A stretch of DNA of 34,080 bases from Allobosea sp. TND4EK4 (GCF_900156025.1 NZ_FTMO01000027.1:1-34080); one strand, 5' to 3'; shown: positions 8,888 through 18,212, counted from the first letter of the stretch. Program-made: numbers and translations. Notes: generated from the letters alone by a model not told the origin.

Positions 8888-9778
8888 TCAGGCTTTCAGG
8901 CGGCGGCAGAGCGCGTCGAGCTGCTCGAGCGTCTTGTACCCGATCTTGACCTCGCCGCTGCCGCTGGCGCGGTGGCCGATGCTGACGGAAAGGCCCAGCG
9001 CCTCCTCCAGAGCTTTCTCCAGCGCGCGGGTATCGGGATCCTTTTCCGGCCTCGGCTTCGCAGCGGGGACGGCCGACTTGGTCTCGCCGCGTGCCTCGTC
9101 CTGCACGATCCGCTCGATATCGCGGACGCTCAGGCCCTCCGCGACAATCTTCTTCGCCATGAATTCCGGATCCGAAACGGACAGCAGTGCGCGGGCATGT
9201 CCAGCGGAAACGGCGCCTTCGCTCACCATCGCGCGCACCGGCTCCGGCAGCTTCGAGAGCCGCAGCGTGTTCGCGACGTGGCTCCGGCTCTTGCCGATGA
9301 CGCGCGCCAGATCGTTCTGGGTATAGCCGAACTCGGCGATCAGCCGCTCATAGCCCGCCGCTTCCTCGATCGCGTTGAGGTCGGATCGCTGGACGTTCTC
9401 GACGATGGCAATTTCGAGTGCCTCGCGGTCGTCCGCCTCGACCAGAATCACCGGGACGTCATGCAGTTCCGCCCTCTGCGCCGCCCGCCAGCGCCGTTCG
9501 CCGGCGATGATCTCATAGGCATCGAGCATACCCGGAATCGACCGGACGATGATGGGCTGCAGAATCCCGCGGTCCCTGATCGACGCCGTCAGATCCTCCA
9601 GATCGGCCTCGGTGAAGCTGCGCCGCGGATTGCGCGCGCTCGGCCGCAGGAACTCGACCGGCACGCGACGCTGGCCACGGGCCCGTTCGATTGCCCCGAT
9701 CTCCTCGCCGACATCTCCGATCAGCGCCGCCAGTCCGCGGCCCAGGCGGGAACGCCCCTGTTCTTCGGCCATCGCCAT
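8888..9778 (-). CDS. parB: Chromosome partitioning protein ParB
   Basis: CTP-dependent clamp that loads at parS and spreads along origin-proximal DNA to drive segregation. The 296-residue product begins with RLGRGLAALIGD (the ParA-stimulating N-terminal peptide). The CTP-binding domain follows, with box I around NPRRSFTEADLEDL, box II GERRWRA (93-99) and ENVQRSDLNAIEEA (127-140). A helix-turn-helix (about 153-173, TQNDLARVIGKSRSHVANTLR) reads parS, and a C-terminal dimerisation domain ends the protein. It is the last gene of mnmE-mnmG-rsmG-parA-parB, 16 bases after parA. A perfect parS lies 1.4 kb upstream of its start, inside rsmG. Confidence 0.97.
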   Translation of the reverse strand: MAMAEEQGRSRLGRGLAALIGDVGEEIGAIERARGQRRVPVEFLRPSARNPRRSFTEADLEDLTASIRDRGILQPIIVRSIPGMLDAYEIIAGERRWRAAQRAELHDVPVILVEADDREALEIAIVENVQRSDLNAIEEAAGYERLIAEFGYTQNDLARVIGKSRSHVANTLRLSKLPEPVRAMVSEGAVSAGHARALLSVSDPEFMAKKIVAEGLSVRDIERIVQDEARGETKSAVPAAKPRPEKDPDTRALEKALEEALGLSVSIGHRASGSGEVKIGYKTLEQLDALCRRLKA

Positions 9779-9794
9779 ATCCTTGAAACCTCGT

Positions 9795-10621
<827 letters not shown>

Positions 10622-10625
<4 letters not shown>

Positions 10626-11269
10626 GAATCGGCTCGTCTCTCAGCCGAGCGAACCACCAGGATTCGCGCAGCGTCATCTGTCACGGAGGAAACCGTCGTC
10701 GCCTGAATCTTCCAATATCTGGCTGAGTCGGTCAATTCCGCATCTAGATGTTGTCCCTTGGGAAAGAGGCCGAGCGTGCCTGTTCTCAACAGCTCTTCGC
10801 ACCAGCCGAGCAGCTGGGGCAGGGGCGCCAGGGCTCTCGCCGTGACGACATCGACCTTCCCGGTAAAATTCCCGATCGCATCCTCGATGCGGGATGGATG
10901 CACCCGCACCCTCGCGCCGGTCACCCGCGCCGCGTGGCGCAGGAAGGCGCATTTCCTGCTGTTGCTCTCGACAAGGTCGATCTGACCCTCGCCAGCCTCG
11001 GCAAGGCAGATGCCGATCACGAGCCCCGGGAAACCGCCGCCTGAGCCGAGATCGAGCCAGCGGCGGCTGTCTGGCGCCAGTGAGAACAACTGGAGGGAAT
11101 CCGCGATATGGCGGGTCCAGACATCCGCGAGCGTGGCGGAAGACACCAGATTCTTGGCCGCCTGCCAGCGCTCGAGCTCCGCCACCAGCAGCGCGAGGCG
11201 CTCCTCTGTTTCACGTGAAACAGGCGTCAAGCGCAAAGCGCGCCGGCGGTCGGCGTTATCAACAGTCAC
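10622..11269 (-). CDS. rsmG: 16S rRNA (guanine-527-N7)-methyltransferase RsmG
   Basis: SAM-dependent methyltransferase that modifies G527 in helix 18 of 16S rRNA; loss gives low-level streptomycin resistance in several bacteria. The 215-residue product has [13 protein letters not shown] (71-83), the SAM-binding motif I, plus [22 protein letters not shown] and [13 protein letters not shown]. The start is GTG at 11269, overlapping the mnmG stop as GTGA. The 3' end overlaps parA by four bases. Codons 16-21 (P-V-S-R-E-T) encode the embedded parS palindrome at 11207-11222, so this N-terminal stretch is under double constraint. Confidence 0.95.
11207..11222. promoter_or_regulatory. parS: parS centromere site inside rsmG
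   Basis: TGTTTCACGTGAAACA, a perfect 16-base palindrome identical to the near-universal bacterial parS consensus bound by ParB. It falls in the 5' coding part of rsmG, the gene immediately upstream of parAB. The window's only other related sequence is the one-mismatch copy at 17986-18001. Confidence 0.93.
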
Positions 11270-13143
11270 GGCGCCCCTGTGGACAACTGCCGGGCTTTGC
11301 GGGAATGCGCCGCCAGCAGCGTCAATGCCGCTGGTGTCATGCCCTCGATGCGGCCCGCCTGCGCGAGATCGGAGGGCCGGGTCATAGCCAGTTTCGCTTT
11401 CAACTCGTTCGAGAGCCCGGAGATGGCGTTGAGGTCCAGATCGCCCGGCACTTTCAAAGATTGGTCGCGGCGATAGGACTGGATCTCGGCTTCTTGCCGA
11501 TCGAGATAGACCGCATAGACGGCATCCGCCGTGACCCGCGCGATCACCGATTCCGGATATTCACCCAACTCCGGCCAGACGGCCTTGAGCCGGTCGAACC
11601 CGATCTCGGGATGGGACAGGATCTGATAGGCCGTCCTGCGGACGCCGTCGCGATTGAGCTGAATCCCAGCCGCTTCCGCCTGCTGTGGCGTCAGGCTGCG
11701 TTCCTGCAACTGCGAGCGGAGCGTCTCGATGGAAGCCTGCCGCCGAGCAAAGGCCTGAGCTCGCCCTGTCCCGACGATTCCGAGGCGCCCGCCGAGGGCC
11801 GTCAAGCGCTCGTCTGCATTGTCGACCCGCAGTGAAAGCCGGAACTCGGCCCGGGAGGTGAACATTCGGTACGGCTCCGTAACGCCGTGCGTCACCAGGT
11901 CGTCGACGAGGACGCCGATATAGGATTGGGCCCTGTCCAGAACGGCGGGCTCGGCGCCACTCGCCCGACGCGCTGCATTCAGCCCCGCCAGAAGCCCTTG
12001 AGCCGCCGCTTCCTCGTAGCCTGTCGTGCCGTTGATCTGCCCTGCCAGGAATAGCCCGCCGATCGCGCGTGTTTCCAGCGTGTTGCGCAGCGCGCGGGGG
12101 TCGATGAAATCATACTCGATCGCATAGCCCGGCCGCACCATCCTGGCCCGTTCCAGACCGGGGATCGTCTTCAGCAGGCCAAGCTGGACGTCTTCGGGCA
12201 GAGAGGTGGAGATGCCGTTCGGGTAGACGGTGTCGTCGTCCAGACCCTCCGGCTCCAGAAAGATCTGATGCCCGTCGCGGTCCCCGAAGCGGCCGACCTT
12301 GTCCTCGATCGAGGGGCAATAGCGCGGGCCACGGCCTTCGATCTGCCCGGAGAACATCGGCGCGCGATGAAGGTTCGCGCGGATGAGTTCGTGGCCCGCG
12401 AGCGTCGTCCGCGTGATGCCGCATCGGATCTGGGGATTGCGAATGCTCTCCGTGAGAGCCGAGAAGGGTTCCGGCGGCTCGTCGCCGGCCTGCATCTCGA
12501 GCCCCGCCCAGTCGATCGTCCGTCCATCGAGCCGCGGCGGTGTCCCGGTCTTCAAGCGGCCGAAGGGAAAGCCATGGCGCTCCAGCGTCGCGGAAAGACC
12601 CAGAGACGGCGCCTCATCGATCCGGCCGGCCGGAATGCGGGTCTCCCCGATATGAATAAGGCCGCGCAGGAAAGTCCCCGTCGTCAAGACGACCATTCCG
12701 GCAGCGAATCGACGCCCATCCGCGAGAATGACACCGGCCACCCGTCCATTGTCCAAGCTCAGGTCGAACACGTCTCCGGTGACGATATCGAGACCAGGCT
12801 GCTCCGCGAGGAGCTGCTGCACGGCCAGCCGATAGAGCTTGCGGTCGGCCTGGGCGCGAGGCCCGCGCACAGCCGGCCCCTTGCGCCTGTTGAGCATGCG
12901 GAACTGGATACCGCCAAGATCGGCCGCCCGCGCCATCACCCCATCCAGCGCGTCGATCTCGCGGACGAGATGACCCTTCCCCAGACCGCCGATAGCGGGA
13001 TTGCAGGACATCGCGCCGATCGTCTCGGGCCGGTGCGTCACCAGCGCCGTGCGGGCACCGAAACGCGCCGCAGCGGCAGCAGCCTCCGTCCCGGCATGGC
13101 CGCCGCCCACGACGATCACATCATAGGCTTGTTCGATCGACAT
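11266..13143 (-). CDS. mnmG: tRNA uridine-5-carboxymethylaminomethyl(34) synthesis enzyme MnmG
   Basis: FAD-dependent partner of MnmE that installs the carboxymethylaminomethyl/aminomethyl group at wobble U34 of certain tRNAs. The 625-residue protein opens with the Rossmann signature [23 protein letters not shown]. Next comes the conserved [24 protein letters not shown] (Cys47), then [19 protein letters not shown] and LTTGTFLRG. The C-terminal helical MnmE- and tRNA-binding region includes [22 protein letters not shown]. Length is typical (about 620-630). It lies 65 bases after mnmE, the order expected for the complex, and its last codons overlap rsmG. Confidence 0.97.
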   Translation of the reverse strand: MSIEQAYDVIVVGGGHAGTEAAAAAARFGARTALVTHRPETIGAMSCNPAIGGLGKGHLVREIDALDGVMARAADLGGIQFRMLNRRKGPAVRGPRAQADRKLYRLAVQQLLAEQPGLDIVTGDVFDLSLDNGRVAGVILADGRRFAAGMVVLTTGTFLRGLIHIGETRIPAGRIDEAPSLGLSATLERHGFPFGRLKTGTPPRLDGRTIDWAGLEMQAGDEPPEPFSALTESIRNPQIRCGITRTTLAGHELIRANLHRAPMFSGQIEGRGPRYCPSIEDKVGRFGDRDGHQIFLEPEGLDDDTVYPNGISTSLPEDVQLGLLKTIPGLERARMVRPGYAIEYDFIDPRALRNTLETRAIGGLFLAGQINGTTGYEEAAAQGLLAGLNAARRASGAEPAVLDRAQSYIGVLVDDLVTHGVTEPYRMFTSRAEFRLSLRVDNADERLTALGGRLGIVGTGRAQAFARRQASIETLRSQLQERSLTPQQAEAAGIQLNRDGVRRTAYQILSHPEIGFDRLKAVWPELGEYPESVIARVTADAVYAVYLDRQEAEIQSYRRDQSLKVPGDLDLNAISGLSNELKAKLAMTRPSDLAQAGRIEGMTPAALTLLAAHSRKARQLSTGAP

Positions 13144-13208
13144 GCCTTGTCGCTATCGAAGCGACGCGGCAGGGTCAACGCCGCCGTCAGTCACTGCGTC
13201 AAAAACCG

Positions 13209-14519
13209 CTATTTGCCGATGCAGAATCCGGCAAAGATCTGGTCGAGGACGTCTTCCACCCCGACGCGCCCGACCAGCCGCTCGAGTTCGCGAATGGCGA
13301 CGCGGATGTCCTCGGCCAGCAGTTCATTGTGCCCGTGCCGCGCTTCCACGACGCGCTCCAGGGTAGCCACGGCGGCGAAGACGGCCTGGCGGTGGCGCTC
13401 GCGAGTCAGCAGGGCCGGTTCCGCAGCCTGGCTCGTCCCCAACATCTCCGCGATCCGCGCCAACAGGTCCGGCAGACCCTGTCCTGTCATTGCCGATACT
13501 GGCAGTTCGCCATCTCTCGCCGCGCCGCCGAGGTCGCACTTGGTCGCGATTGCGATAGACCGAACCGCATCCGGCAGTTGAAACGGGGGCGAATCGATTG
13601 CCCGCAGGCTGAGGAGAAGGTCTGCGCGCTCGGCCAGTGCCCGTGCGCGCCGAATACCCTCGATCTCAACAGGGTCGGCGCTCTCCCTCAAGCCTGCGGT
13701 ATCGACCAGGATGACAGGCAGGCCTCCCAGATCGAGCCGCACCTCGATCGCATCGCGCGTCGTCCCCGCAACCGGCGACACGATGGCCACGTCGCGTCGC
13801 GCCAGGGCATTGAGCAGGCTCGATTTGCCGGCGTTCGGGGGTCCGGCCAGCACCACGACGAAGCCGTCCCGCACGCGCTCGCCGGCCGCAAAGCTGCCCA
13901 GCGCCTGACGGAGCGAGGCGAGAACCTGCCGGGCGAGTTCCACCGCCGTCTCCTGAAGCGGCCCGCCGACATCGCCCTCATCCGAAAAGTCGAGATCGGC
14001 GGCGAGGGCGGTCGCCGCTTCGATCAGCAAGCTGCGCCAGGAGGCTGCCTGGCGGCCGAGGGCCCCCTCCATCTGCCGCAAGGCTTGCCGCCGTTGCCAT
14101 TCCGTTTCCGAATCGATCAGGTCGGCGAGGCCTTCGACCTCGGCGAGATCAAGCTTGCCTGCCTCCAGAGCGCGACGGGTGAATTCGCCGGCTTCCGCCA
14201 GCCTGATCCCAGGAAGCGCCGTCAGGGTCGACAACATCGCAGCGAGAACCGCCTGCGAGCCATGGAGATGCAGTTCAGCGACGTCCTCTCCTGTAAAGCT
14301 CGCCGGGCCGGGGAAGTAGAGCAGCAGGCCCTGATCGATCGTCTCTCCGGCTCGATCCCTGAACTTGCGGAGGCTCGCGATGCGTGGAGGGGGCAGGGTG
14401 CCAGAGATCGTTTCGATGGCGAATCGGGTTCGCGCACCCGAGATGCGCAGGACCGCGACCCCTGCTCGGCCGGGTGCGGAGGAAAGCGCGACGATGGTTG
14501 GCTGGAAGGATTGGGTCAT
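13209..14519 (-). CDS. mnmE: tRNA modification GTPase MnmE
   Basis: Dimeric K+-activated GTPase that works with MnmG on wobble U34. Residues 1-120 form the folate-binding domain (ALSSAPGRAGVAVLRISG). A helical domain encloses the G domain, with P-loop GPPNAGKS (226-233), switch GTTRD (252-256) and DTAG (273-276). The base-recognition motif reads TKCD where N/TKxD is expected. The protein ends with C433-IGK, the conserved catalytic C-terminal cysteine motif. Its 436 residues are slightly short but complete. It is the first gene of the mnmE-mnmG-rsmG-parA-parB run, and its leader contains a 9-bp perfect hairpin about 130 bases upstream. Confidence 0.96.
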   Translation of the reverse strand: MTQSFQPTIVALSSAPGRAGVAVLRISGARTRFAIETISGTLPPPRIASLRKFRDRAGETIDQGLLLYFPGPASFTGEDVAELHLHGSQAVLAAMLSTLTALPGIRLAEAGEFTRRALEAGKLDLAEVEGLADLIDSETEWQRRQALRQMEGALGRQAASWRSLLIEAATALAADLDFSDEGDVGGPLQETAVELARQVLASLRQALGSFAAGERVRDGFVVVLAGPPNAGKSSLLNALARRDVAIVSPVAGTTRDAIEVRLDLGGLPVILVDTAGLRESADPVEIEGIRRARALAERADLLLSLRAIDSPPFQLPDAVRSIAIATKCDLGGAARDGELPVSAMTGQGLPDLLARIAEMLGTSQAAEPALLTRERHRQAVFAAVATLERVVEARHGHNELLAEDIRVAIRELERLVGRVGVEDVLDQIFAGFCIGK

Positions 14520-14650
14520 GGGCTGAACCAGCGACAGAGCTCCTGCTGATGAACGAGGCGCCGGCGGACATCAAGGCGCGAAGCGACGCGCGCAGGCATC
14601 GTTACGCGGCCGAATCTAACGGGTATGGCTGGTAGTGCCGATCACGCCAA

Positions 14651-14673
14651 GGCCCTACCGCGGGGGTAGGGCC
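14651..14673. repeat. Perfect hairpin between rho and mnmE
   Basis: GGCCCTACC (14651-14659) and GGTAGGGCC (14665-14673) form a perfect 9-bp stem with a 5-base loop. No T-run follows on either strand, so it is not an obvious intrinsic terminator. It lies in the 291-base gap between rho and mnmE, upstream of mnmE. Apart from this hairpin and the rho terminator I see nothing else in that gap. Confidence 0.55.
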
Positions 14674-14740
14674 ACAGCATTGACACCGGCAGTTCCGGGT
14701 CGCGGGCGCGCAGGCTCACCATGAACAGGCCCAGGGGCCC

Positions 14741-14785
14741 AAAACAAAACCGCCGCTTCAGCAGCCGGGCGCTGAAACGGCGGTT
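14741..14785 (-). terminator. Intrinsic terminator downstream of rho
   Basis: On the minus strand an 8-bp stem (14748-14755 with 14778-14785) continues, after one mismatched pair, into a 6-bp stem (14757-14762 with 14771-14776). A TTTTGTTTT run follows. It begins 26 bases after the rho stop, so it ends the rho transcript and separates it from mnmE. Confidence 0.85.
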
Positions 14786-14810
14786 GTGATCGAACCGGAT
14801 GCGCGATGCG

Positions 14811-16076
14811 TCAGGTATTCATCGAGTCGAAGAATTCCGAGTTCTGCTTGGTCTGGCGAAGCTTGTCGATCAGGAACTCGATGGCGTCCTGCGGCCCCAT
14901 CGGGTTCAGGATGCGGCGCAGCACATACGTCTTCTGCAGGTCCGACTTCGGCGTGATGAGCTCTTCCTTGCGGGTGCCGGACTTGAGGATGTCGATCGCC
15001 GGGAAGATGCGCTTGTCCGCCACCTTGCGGTCCAGCACGATTTCCGAGTTGCCGGTGCCCTTGAACTCTTCGAAGATCACCTCGTCCATACGCGAGCCGG
15101 TATCGATCAGCGCCGTAGCGACGATGGTCAGCGAGCCGCCTTCCTCGATATTGCGGGCCGCGCCGAAGAAGCGCTTCGGCCGCTGCAGCGCATTGGCGTC
15201 GACACCGCCGGTCAGCACCTTGCCGGAGGAGGGGACGACGGTGTTGTAGGCGCGGCCGAGGCGGGTGATCGAGTCGAGCAGGATCACGACGTCGCGGCCA
15301 TGCTCCACCAGGCGCTTGGCCTTCTCGATCACCATTTCAGCGACCTGAACGTGGCGGGAGGCCGGCTCGTCGAAGGTCGAGGACACCACCTCGCCCTTCA
15401 CCGAGCGCTGCATATCGGTGACTTCCTCGGGCCGCTCATCGATCAGCAGCACGATGAGGTAGCACTCGGGGTGGTTGGTGGTGATCGACTGCGCGATGTT
15501 CTGCAACAGCACGGTCTTACCCGTCCGCGGCGGCGCGACGATCAAAGCGCGCTGGCCCTTGCCGATCGGCGCGACGATATCGATGACGCGCGGCGAGAAA
15601 TCCTTCTTCGTCGGGTCCTGCACCTCGAGCTTCAGCCGCTCGTCCGGATAGAGCGGGGTGAGGTTGTCGAAGTGGATCTTGTGCTTGATCTTCTCCGGAT
15701 CCTCGAAGTTGATCGTGTTGACCTTGAGCAGGGCGAAATAGCGTTCGCCATCCTTCGGTCCGCGGATCGGGCCCTCGACGGTGTCGCCGGTGCGCAGCCC
15801 GAACTTCCGGATCTGCGTCGGCGAGACGTAGATGTCGTCCGGGCCGGGCAGATAGTTGGAGTCGGAGGAGCGCAGGAAGCCGAAGCCGTCCTGCAGGACC
15901 TCGACGACACCTTCGCCGATGATCTCGGTTTCGCGAGCGGCGAGCTGCTTCAGGATGGCGAACATCAGCTCCTGCTTGCGCATGGTGCTGGCGTTCTCGA
16001 CCTCGACTTCCTCCGCGAAGGACAGAAGTTCGGTCGGCGACTTGCTCTTGAGCTCTTGGAGCTTGATTTCCCGCAT
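14811..16076 (-). CDS. rho: Transcription termination factor Rho
   Basis: Hexameric RNA-dependent helicase that ends transcription at C-rich, untranslated RNA. The 421-residue product starts [23 protein letters not shown]. The N-terminal RNA-binding OB fold carries [23 protein letters not shown]. Walker A is [17 protein letters not shown], Walker B is [16 protein letters not shown], and the Q/R-loop region contains [27 protein letters not shown] took the ATG at 16076. The open frame extends 41 codons upstream but that part is not Rho-like. Downstream of hemE-hemJ on the same strand with a 221-base gap, so it probably has its own promoter. A strong terminator follows it. Confidence 0.97.
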   Translation of the reverse strand: MREIKLQELKSKSPTELLSFAEEVEVENASTMRKQELMFAILKQLAARETEIIGEGVVEVLQDGFGFLRSSDSNYLPGPDDIYVSPTQIRKFGLRTGDTVEGPIRGPKDGERYFALLKVNTINFEDPEKIKHKIHFDNLTPLYPDERLKLEVQDPTKKDFSPRVIDIVAPIGKGQRALIVAPPRTGKTVLLQNIAQSITTNHPECYLIVLLIDERPEEVTDMQRSVKGEVVSSTFDEPASRHVQVAEMVIEKAKRLVEHGRDVVILLDSITRLGRAYNTVVPSSGKVLTGGVDANALQRPKRFFGAARNIEEGGSLTIVATALIDTGSRMDEVIFEEFKGTGNSEIVLDRKVADKRIFPAIDILKSGTRKEELITPKSDLQKTYVLRRILNPMGPQDAIEFLIDKLRQTKQNSEFFDSMNT

Positions 16077-16297
16077 GGGGCACCCGGATCGTATCAACCT
16101 GCGATGGCAGGGAAGGGGATTGTACTGGAACGATCGACCGGGCCTGAGCCTGTGCGGGAGGCTCGCACCGCGAGCGACTGCGACGCAGCCGGCTCTCAAC
16201 AGTCGATAACAGGAAGGACGCTGGAGAAGCGCGTGTCCTGATACCGGGAATCGCGCGCCGGCTCAAGCGGAAAGGACGACGCAGGTCGTGCCGATTC

Positions 16298-16720
16298 TCA
16301 GAACGGCTTCACGATGACCAGGATGACGATGCCGACCATCAGCACGGCGGGCACCTCGTTCATGATCCGGTAGAAGCGGGACGACTTTGTGTTGCGGTCA
16401 TTGGCGAAGTCGCGGACGCGGCCGGCGAGATAGCCGTGGATGCCCGACAGGATCAGCACCAGCAGGATCTTGCCGTGCAGCCAGCCTCCCTTGAAGTCGA
16501 AAGCCGACCAGGCGAGGTAAAGGCCGAGCACCCAGGTTACGATCATCGCCGGGTTGATGATGCCCTTGAGCAGCCGGCGCTCCATGATCTTGAAGGTCTC
16601 GGACTGGATCGAGCCCTTCTGCGACTCGGCGTGGTAGACCATCAACCGCGGCAGGTAGAGCATTCCCGCCATCCACGAGATGACTGCGAGGACGTGGAAT
16701 GCCTTGATCCATTCATACAT
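16298..16720 (-). CDS. hemJ: Protoporphyrinogen IX oxidase HemJ
   Basis: Membrane enzyme that oxidises protoporphyrinogen IX to protoporphyrin IX in heme synthesis in bacteria lacking HemY and HemG. The 140-residue product has four predicted membrane helices and the family opening YEWIKAFHVLAVISWMAGMLYLPRL, in which His9 is the conserved heme/active-site histidine. Later come ERRLLKGIINPAM and WLHGKILLVLILSGIHGY with further conserved Lys and His residues. It lies 12 bases after hemE, two steps earlier in the same pathway, so the two are co-transcribed. GGAG lies upstream of the ATG. Confidence 0.9.
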   Translation of the reverse strand: MYEWIKAFHVLAVISWMAGMLYLPRLMVYHAESQKGSIQSETFKIMERRLLKGIINPAMIVTWVLGLYLAWSAFDFKGGWLHGKILLVLILSGIHGYLAGRVRDFANDRNTKSSRFYRIMNEVPAVLMVGIVILVIVKPF

Positions 16721-16732
16721 CGCCGGTGCTCC

Positions 16733-17785
16733 TCAGCCTCGAACGGTCTTCAATAGCCGCTCGACATGAGCGATCGGCGTGTCAGGCAAAATGCCATGGC
16801 CTAGATTGAAGACGAAGGGCCTGTCGCCGAACGCCGCCAGAATGGCCTCCGCATCGCGCTCCAGATCCGGACCACCGGCACGCAACACTTGCGGGTCGAG
16901 ATGGCCCTGCACCGGGACGAGGCTCTGGATTTCGGCTGCAGCGAAAGCCCGGTCGATCTCGGTCTCCAGGCCGACAGCATCGACGCCGGTCTGCCGGACG
17001 TAATCCGGAATGAGTTGGCCGGCTCCGCGCGGAAAGCCGATGATCCTGGCATGGGGGTTGGCAGCGCGTACACCCTCGACGATCCGCCGGGTCGGCGCCA
17101 CGCACCAGCGCCGGAAATCATCGGCATCGAGCGAGCCGGCCCAGCTATCGAAGATCTGGACCGCATCGACGCCGGCCGAAATCTGCGCGTTGAGATAGCG
17201 GATCGAGGCTGCCACGATGCGGTCGACAATCGCCTGGAAGAGCGCGGGGTCAGCGCCGAACAACGCCTTGGCTGGCCCCTGATCCGGCGTACCGCGACCG
17301 GCGACCATATAGGTCGCCACCGTCCAGGGCGCGCCGCAGAAGCCGATGAAGCCGGTTCCGCTGGGCAGGGCCTCTCGCACCCTCGTGACGGTCTCCATGA
17401 TCGGTGCGAGCTTCGCGCCATCGGCCGCCCGGTCGATCTCGGCGAGCCGCTCATGGGTCGCGACCGGCTCGAGCCGTGGCCCCTCGCCTTCGACGAACCA
17501 GAGCGCTTGGCCGAGAGCCTGGGGAATGACCAGGATGTCCGAGAACAGGATGGCCGCATCGAAACCGAAGCGGCGGATCGGCTGCAGGGTGACCTCGGCA
17601 GCGAGTTCGGGATTGTAGCACAGTGACAGGAAGCTGCCGGCCTTGGCCCTGACCTCGCGATATTCCGGCAGATAGCGGCCGGCCTGGCGCATCAGCCAGA
17701 CGGGAGGGACGGCTTGCGCCTCGCCGTTCAGCGCACGCAGAAAGCGGGATGTCTCGCTCGTCGCCGAGCCTTCTGGGCGGTCCAT
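16733..17785 (-). CDS. hemE: Uroporphyrinogen decarboxylase
   Basis: Cytosolic enzyme that removes four acetate carboxyls from uroporphyrinogen III to give coproporphyrinogen III. The 350-residue TIM barrel shows [15 protein letters not shown] (30-44, substrate-binding arginines), the catalytic Asp83 in [26 protein letters not shown], and [12 protein letters not shown] with the conserved His. The ATG at 17785 has AAGGA upstream. It is the first gene left of the putative origin and is transcribed away from it. Its upstream region overlaps origin elements, as in Caulobacter where hemE flanks the origin. Confidence 0.96.
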   Translation of the reverse strand: MDRPEGSATSETSRFLRALNGEAQAVPPVWLMRQAGRYLPEYREVRAKAGSFLSLCYNPELAAEVTLQPIRRFGFDAAILFSDILVIPQALGQALWFVEGEGPRLEPVATHERLAEIDRAADGAKLAPIMETVTRVREALPSGTGFIGFCGAPWTVATYMVAGRGTPDQGPAKALFGADPALFQAIVDRIVAASIRYLNAQISAGVDAVQIFDSWAGSLDADDFRRWCVAPTRRIVEGVRAANPHARIIGFPRGAGQLIPDYVRQTGVDAVGLETEIDRAFAAAEIQSLVPVQGHLDPQVLRAGGPDLERDAEAILAAFGDRPFVFNLGHGILPDTPIAHVERLLKTVRG

Positions 17786-17866
17786 CCCCAGTCCTTCCTA
17801 AAAGAGAATCTATGAAAGACTCTTCTTTCTTTGACTCTTGGATGGGCCAGATACCCGGATGCAATC

Positions 17867-17886
17867 CTATCCACAACCGCTCCACA
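17867..17886 (+). promoter_or_regulatory. DnaA-box-like pair in origin
   Basis: CTATCCACA at 17867-17875 differs from the DnaA box TTATCCACA by one base. A second TCCACA follows at 17881-17886, exactly 11 bases (about one helical turn) later on the same strand, though its left half is degenerate. Confidence 0.6.
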
Positions 17887-17933
17887 GGCAGTGGGACGTC
17901 AGGTCGCGGCGCGGCGGGTCCCTCCGATAGGCG

Positions 17934-17948
17934 TTAAGACTTTCTTAA
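17934..17948. promoter_or_regulatory. CtrA-binding site in origin
   Basis: TTAAGACTTTCTTAA matches the full CtrA consensus TTAA-N7-TTAA exactly. It is embedded in a longer inverted repeat: CGTTAAGA at 17932-17939 and TCTTAACG at 17943-17950. Phosphorylated CtrA represses replication initiation at the Caulobacter origin and often controls promoters, so this site could act on either the origin or the flanking genes. Confidence 0.75.
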
Positions 17949-17985
17949 CGAATGGAATCCGGCGCCGGCGCCGGCGCGGGCAAAA

Positions 17986-18001
17986 TGATTCACGTGAAAC
18001 A
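17986..18001. promoter_or_regulatory. Degenerate parS-like site in origin
   Basis: TGATTCACGTGAAACA matches parS at 15 of 16 positions, with the third base A instead of T. The right half-site is intact. The substitution creates a GATTC (GANTC) methylation site. It lies about 6.8 kb from the perfect parS in rsmG. Confidence 0.6.
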
Positions 18002-18088
18002 CTTTCTTTACCATGCACAGCCGCGCGCCTGTTGATGGATCCGGGGAGTTATACAGGCGGCCGCCGCGAAGCCTGCCGGGCGGCCTGT

Positions 18089-18097
18089 TTGTCCACA
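18089..18097 (+). promoter_or_regulatory. DnaA-box-like site
   Basis: TTGTCCACA differs from TTATCCACA by one base. It lies on the PPSR-gene side of the origin gap. Single boxes of this quality occur by chance, so support comes from location. Confidence 0.5.
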
Positions 18098-18212
18098 CTC
18101 CTCCCGAGGGGACGGGATAACCCGGCGGACCGCCTCTCCCCCGCGTGACGGTTCTCTTTCGGTGCGCGGCGGGCTAGAGAGCAAAAGGATCGCCTTGGTC
18201 TTGGGAGTTGCC

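Larger units (their letters stand above)
17786..18212. other. oriC: Probable chromosomal replication origin (oriC) region
   Basis: A 427-base gap with no gene between divergent hemE and the PPSR-family gene. That junction is the replication origin in Caulobacter crescentus and is conserved in alphaproteobacteria such as Rickettsia. Seen here: an AT-rich stretch (17799-17836, 27 of 38 bases A/T) next to hemE that could be the unwinding element; TCCACA DnaA-type motifs at 17870, 17881 and 18092; a perfect TTAA-N7-TTAA CtrA site; five GANTC sites (17806, 17818, 17833, 17955, 17987); a GGCGCC tandem at about 17961-17978; and a one-mismatch parS. Nearby parA, parB and parS fit. The call is inference from position plus motifs; no replication data are available. 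Confidence 0.8.

Noticed and set aside
14799..16241. Long open frame antisense to rho
   Set aside because: It mirrors rho codon by codon, has no recognisable domain, and rho itself is unmistakable.
17816..17857. Sigma-70 promoter with TTGACT at 17831
   Set aside because: No acceptable -10 hexamer at 16-18 bases; the match ends at TACCCG with a 15-base spacer.
17986..18001. Second full parS site
   Set aside because: One mismatch to the consensus, so I list it only as parS-like and not as an equivalent centromere.
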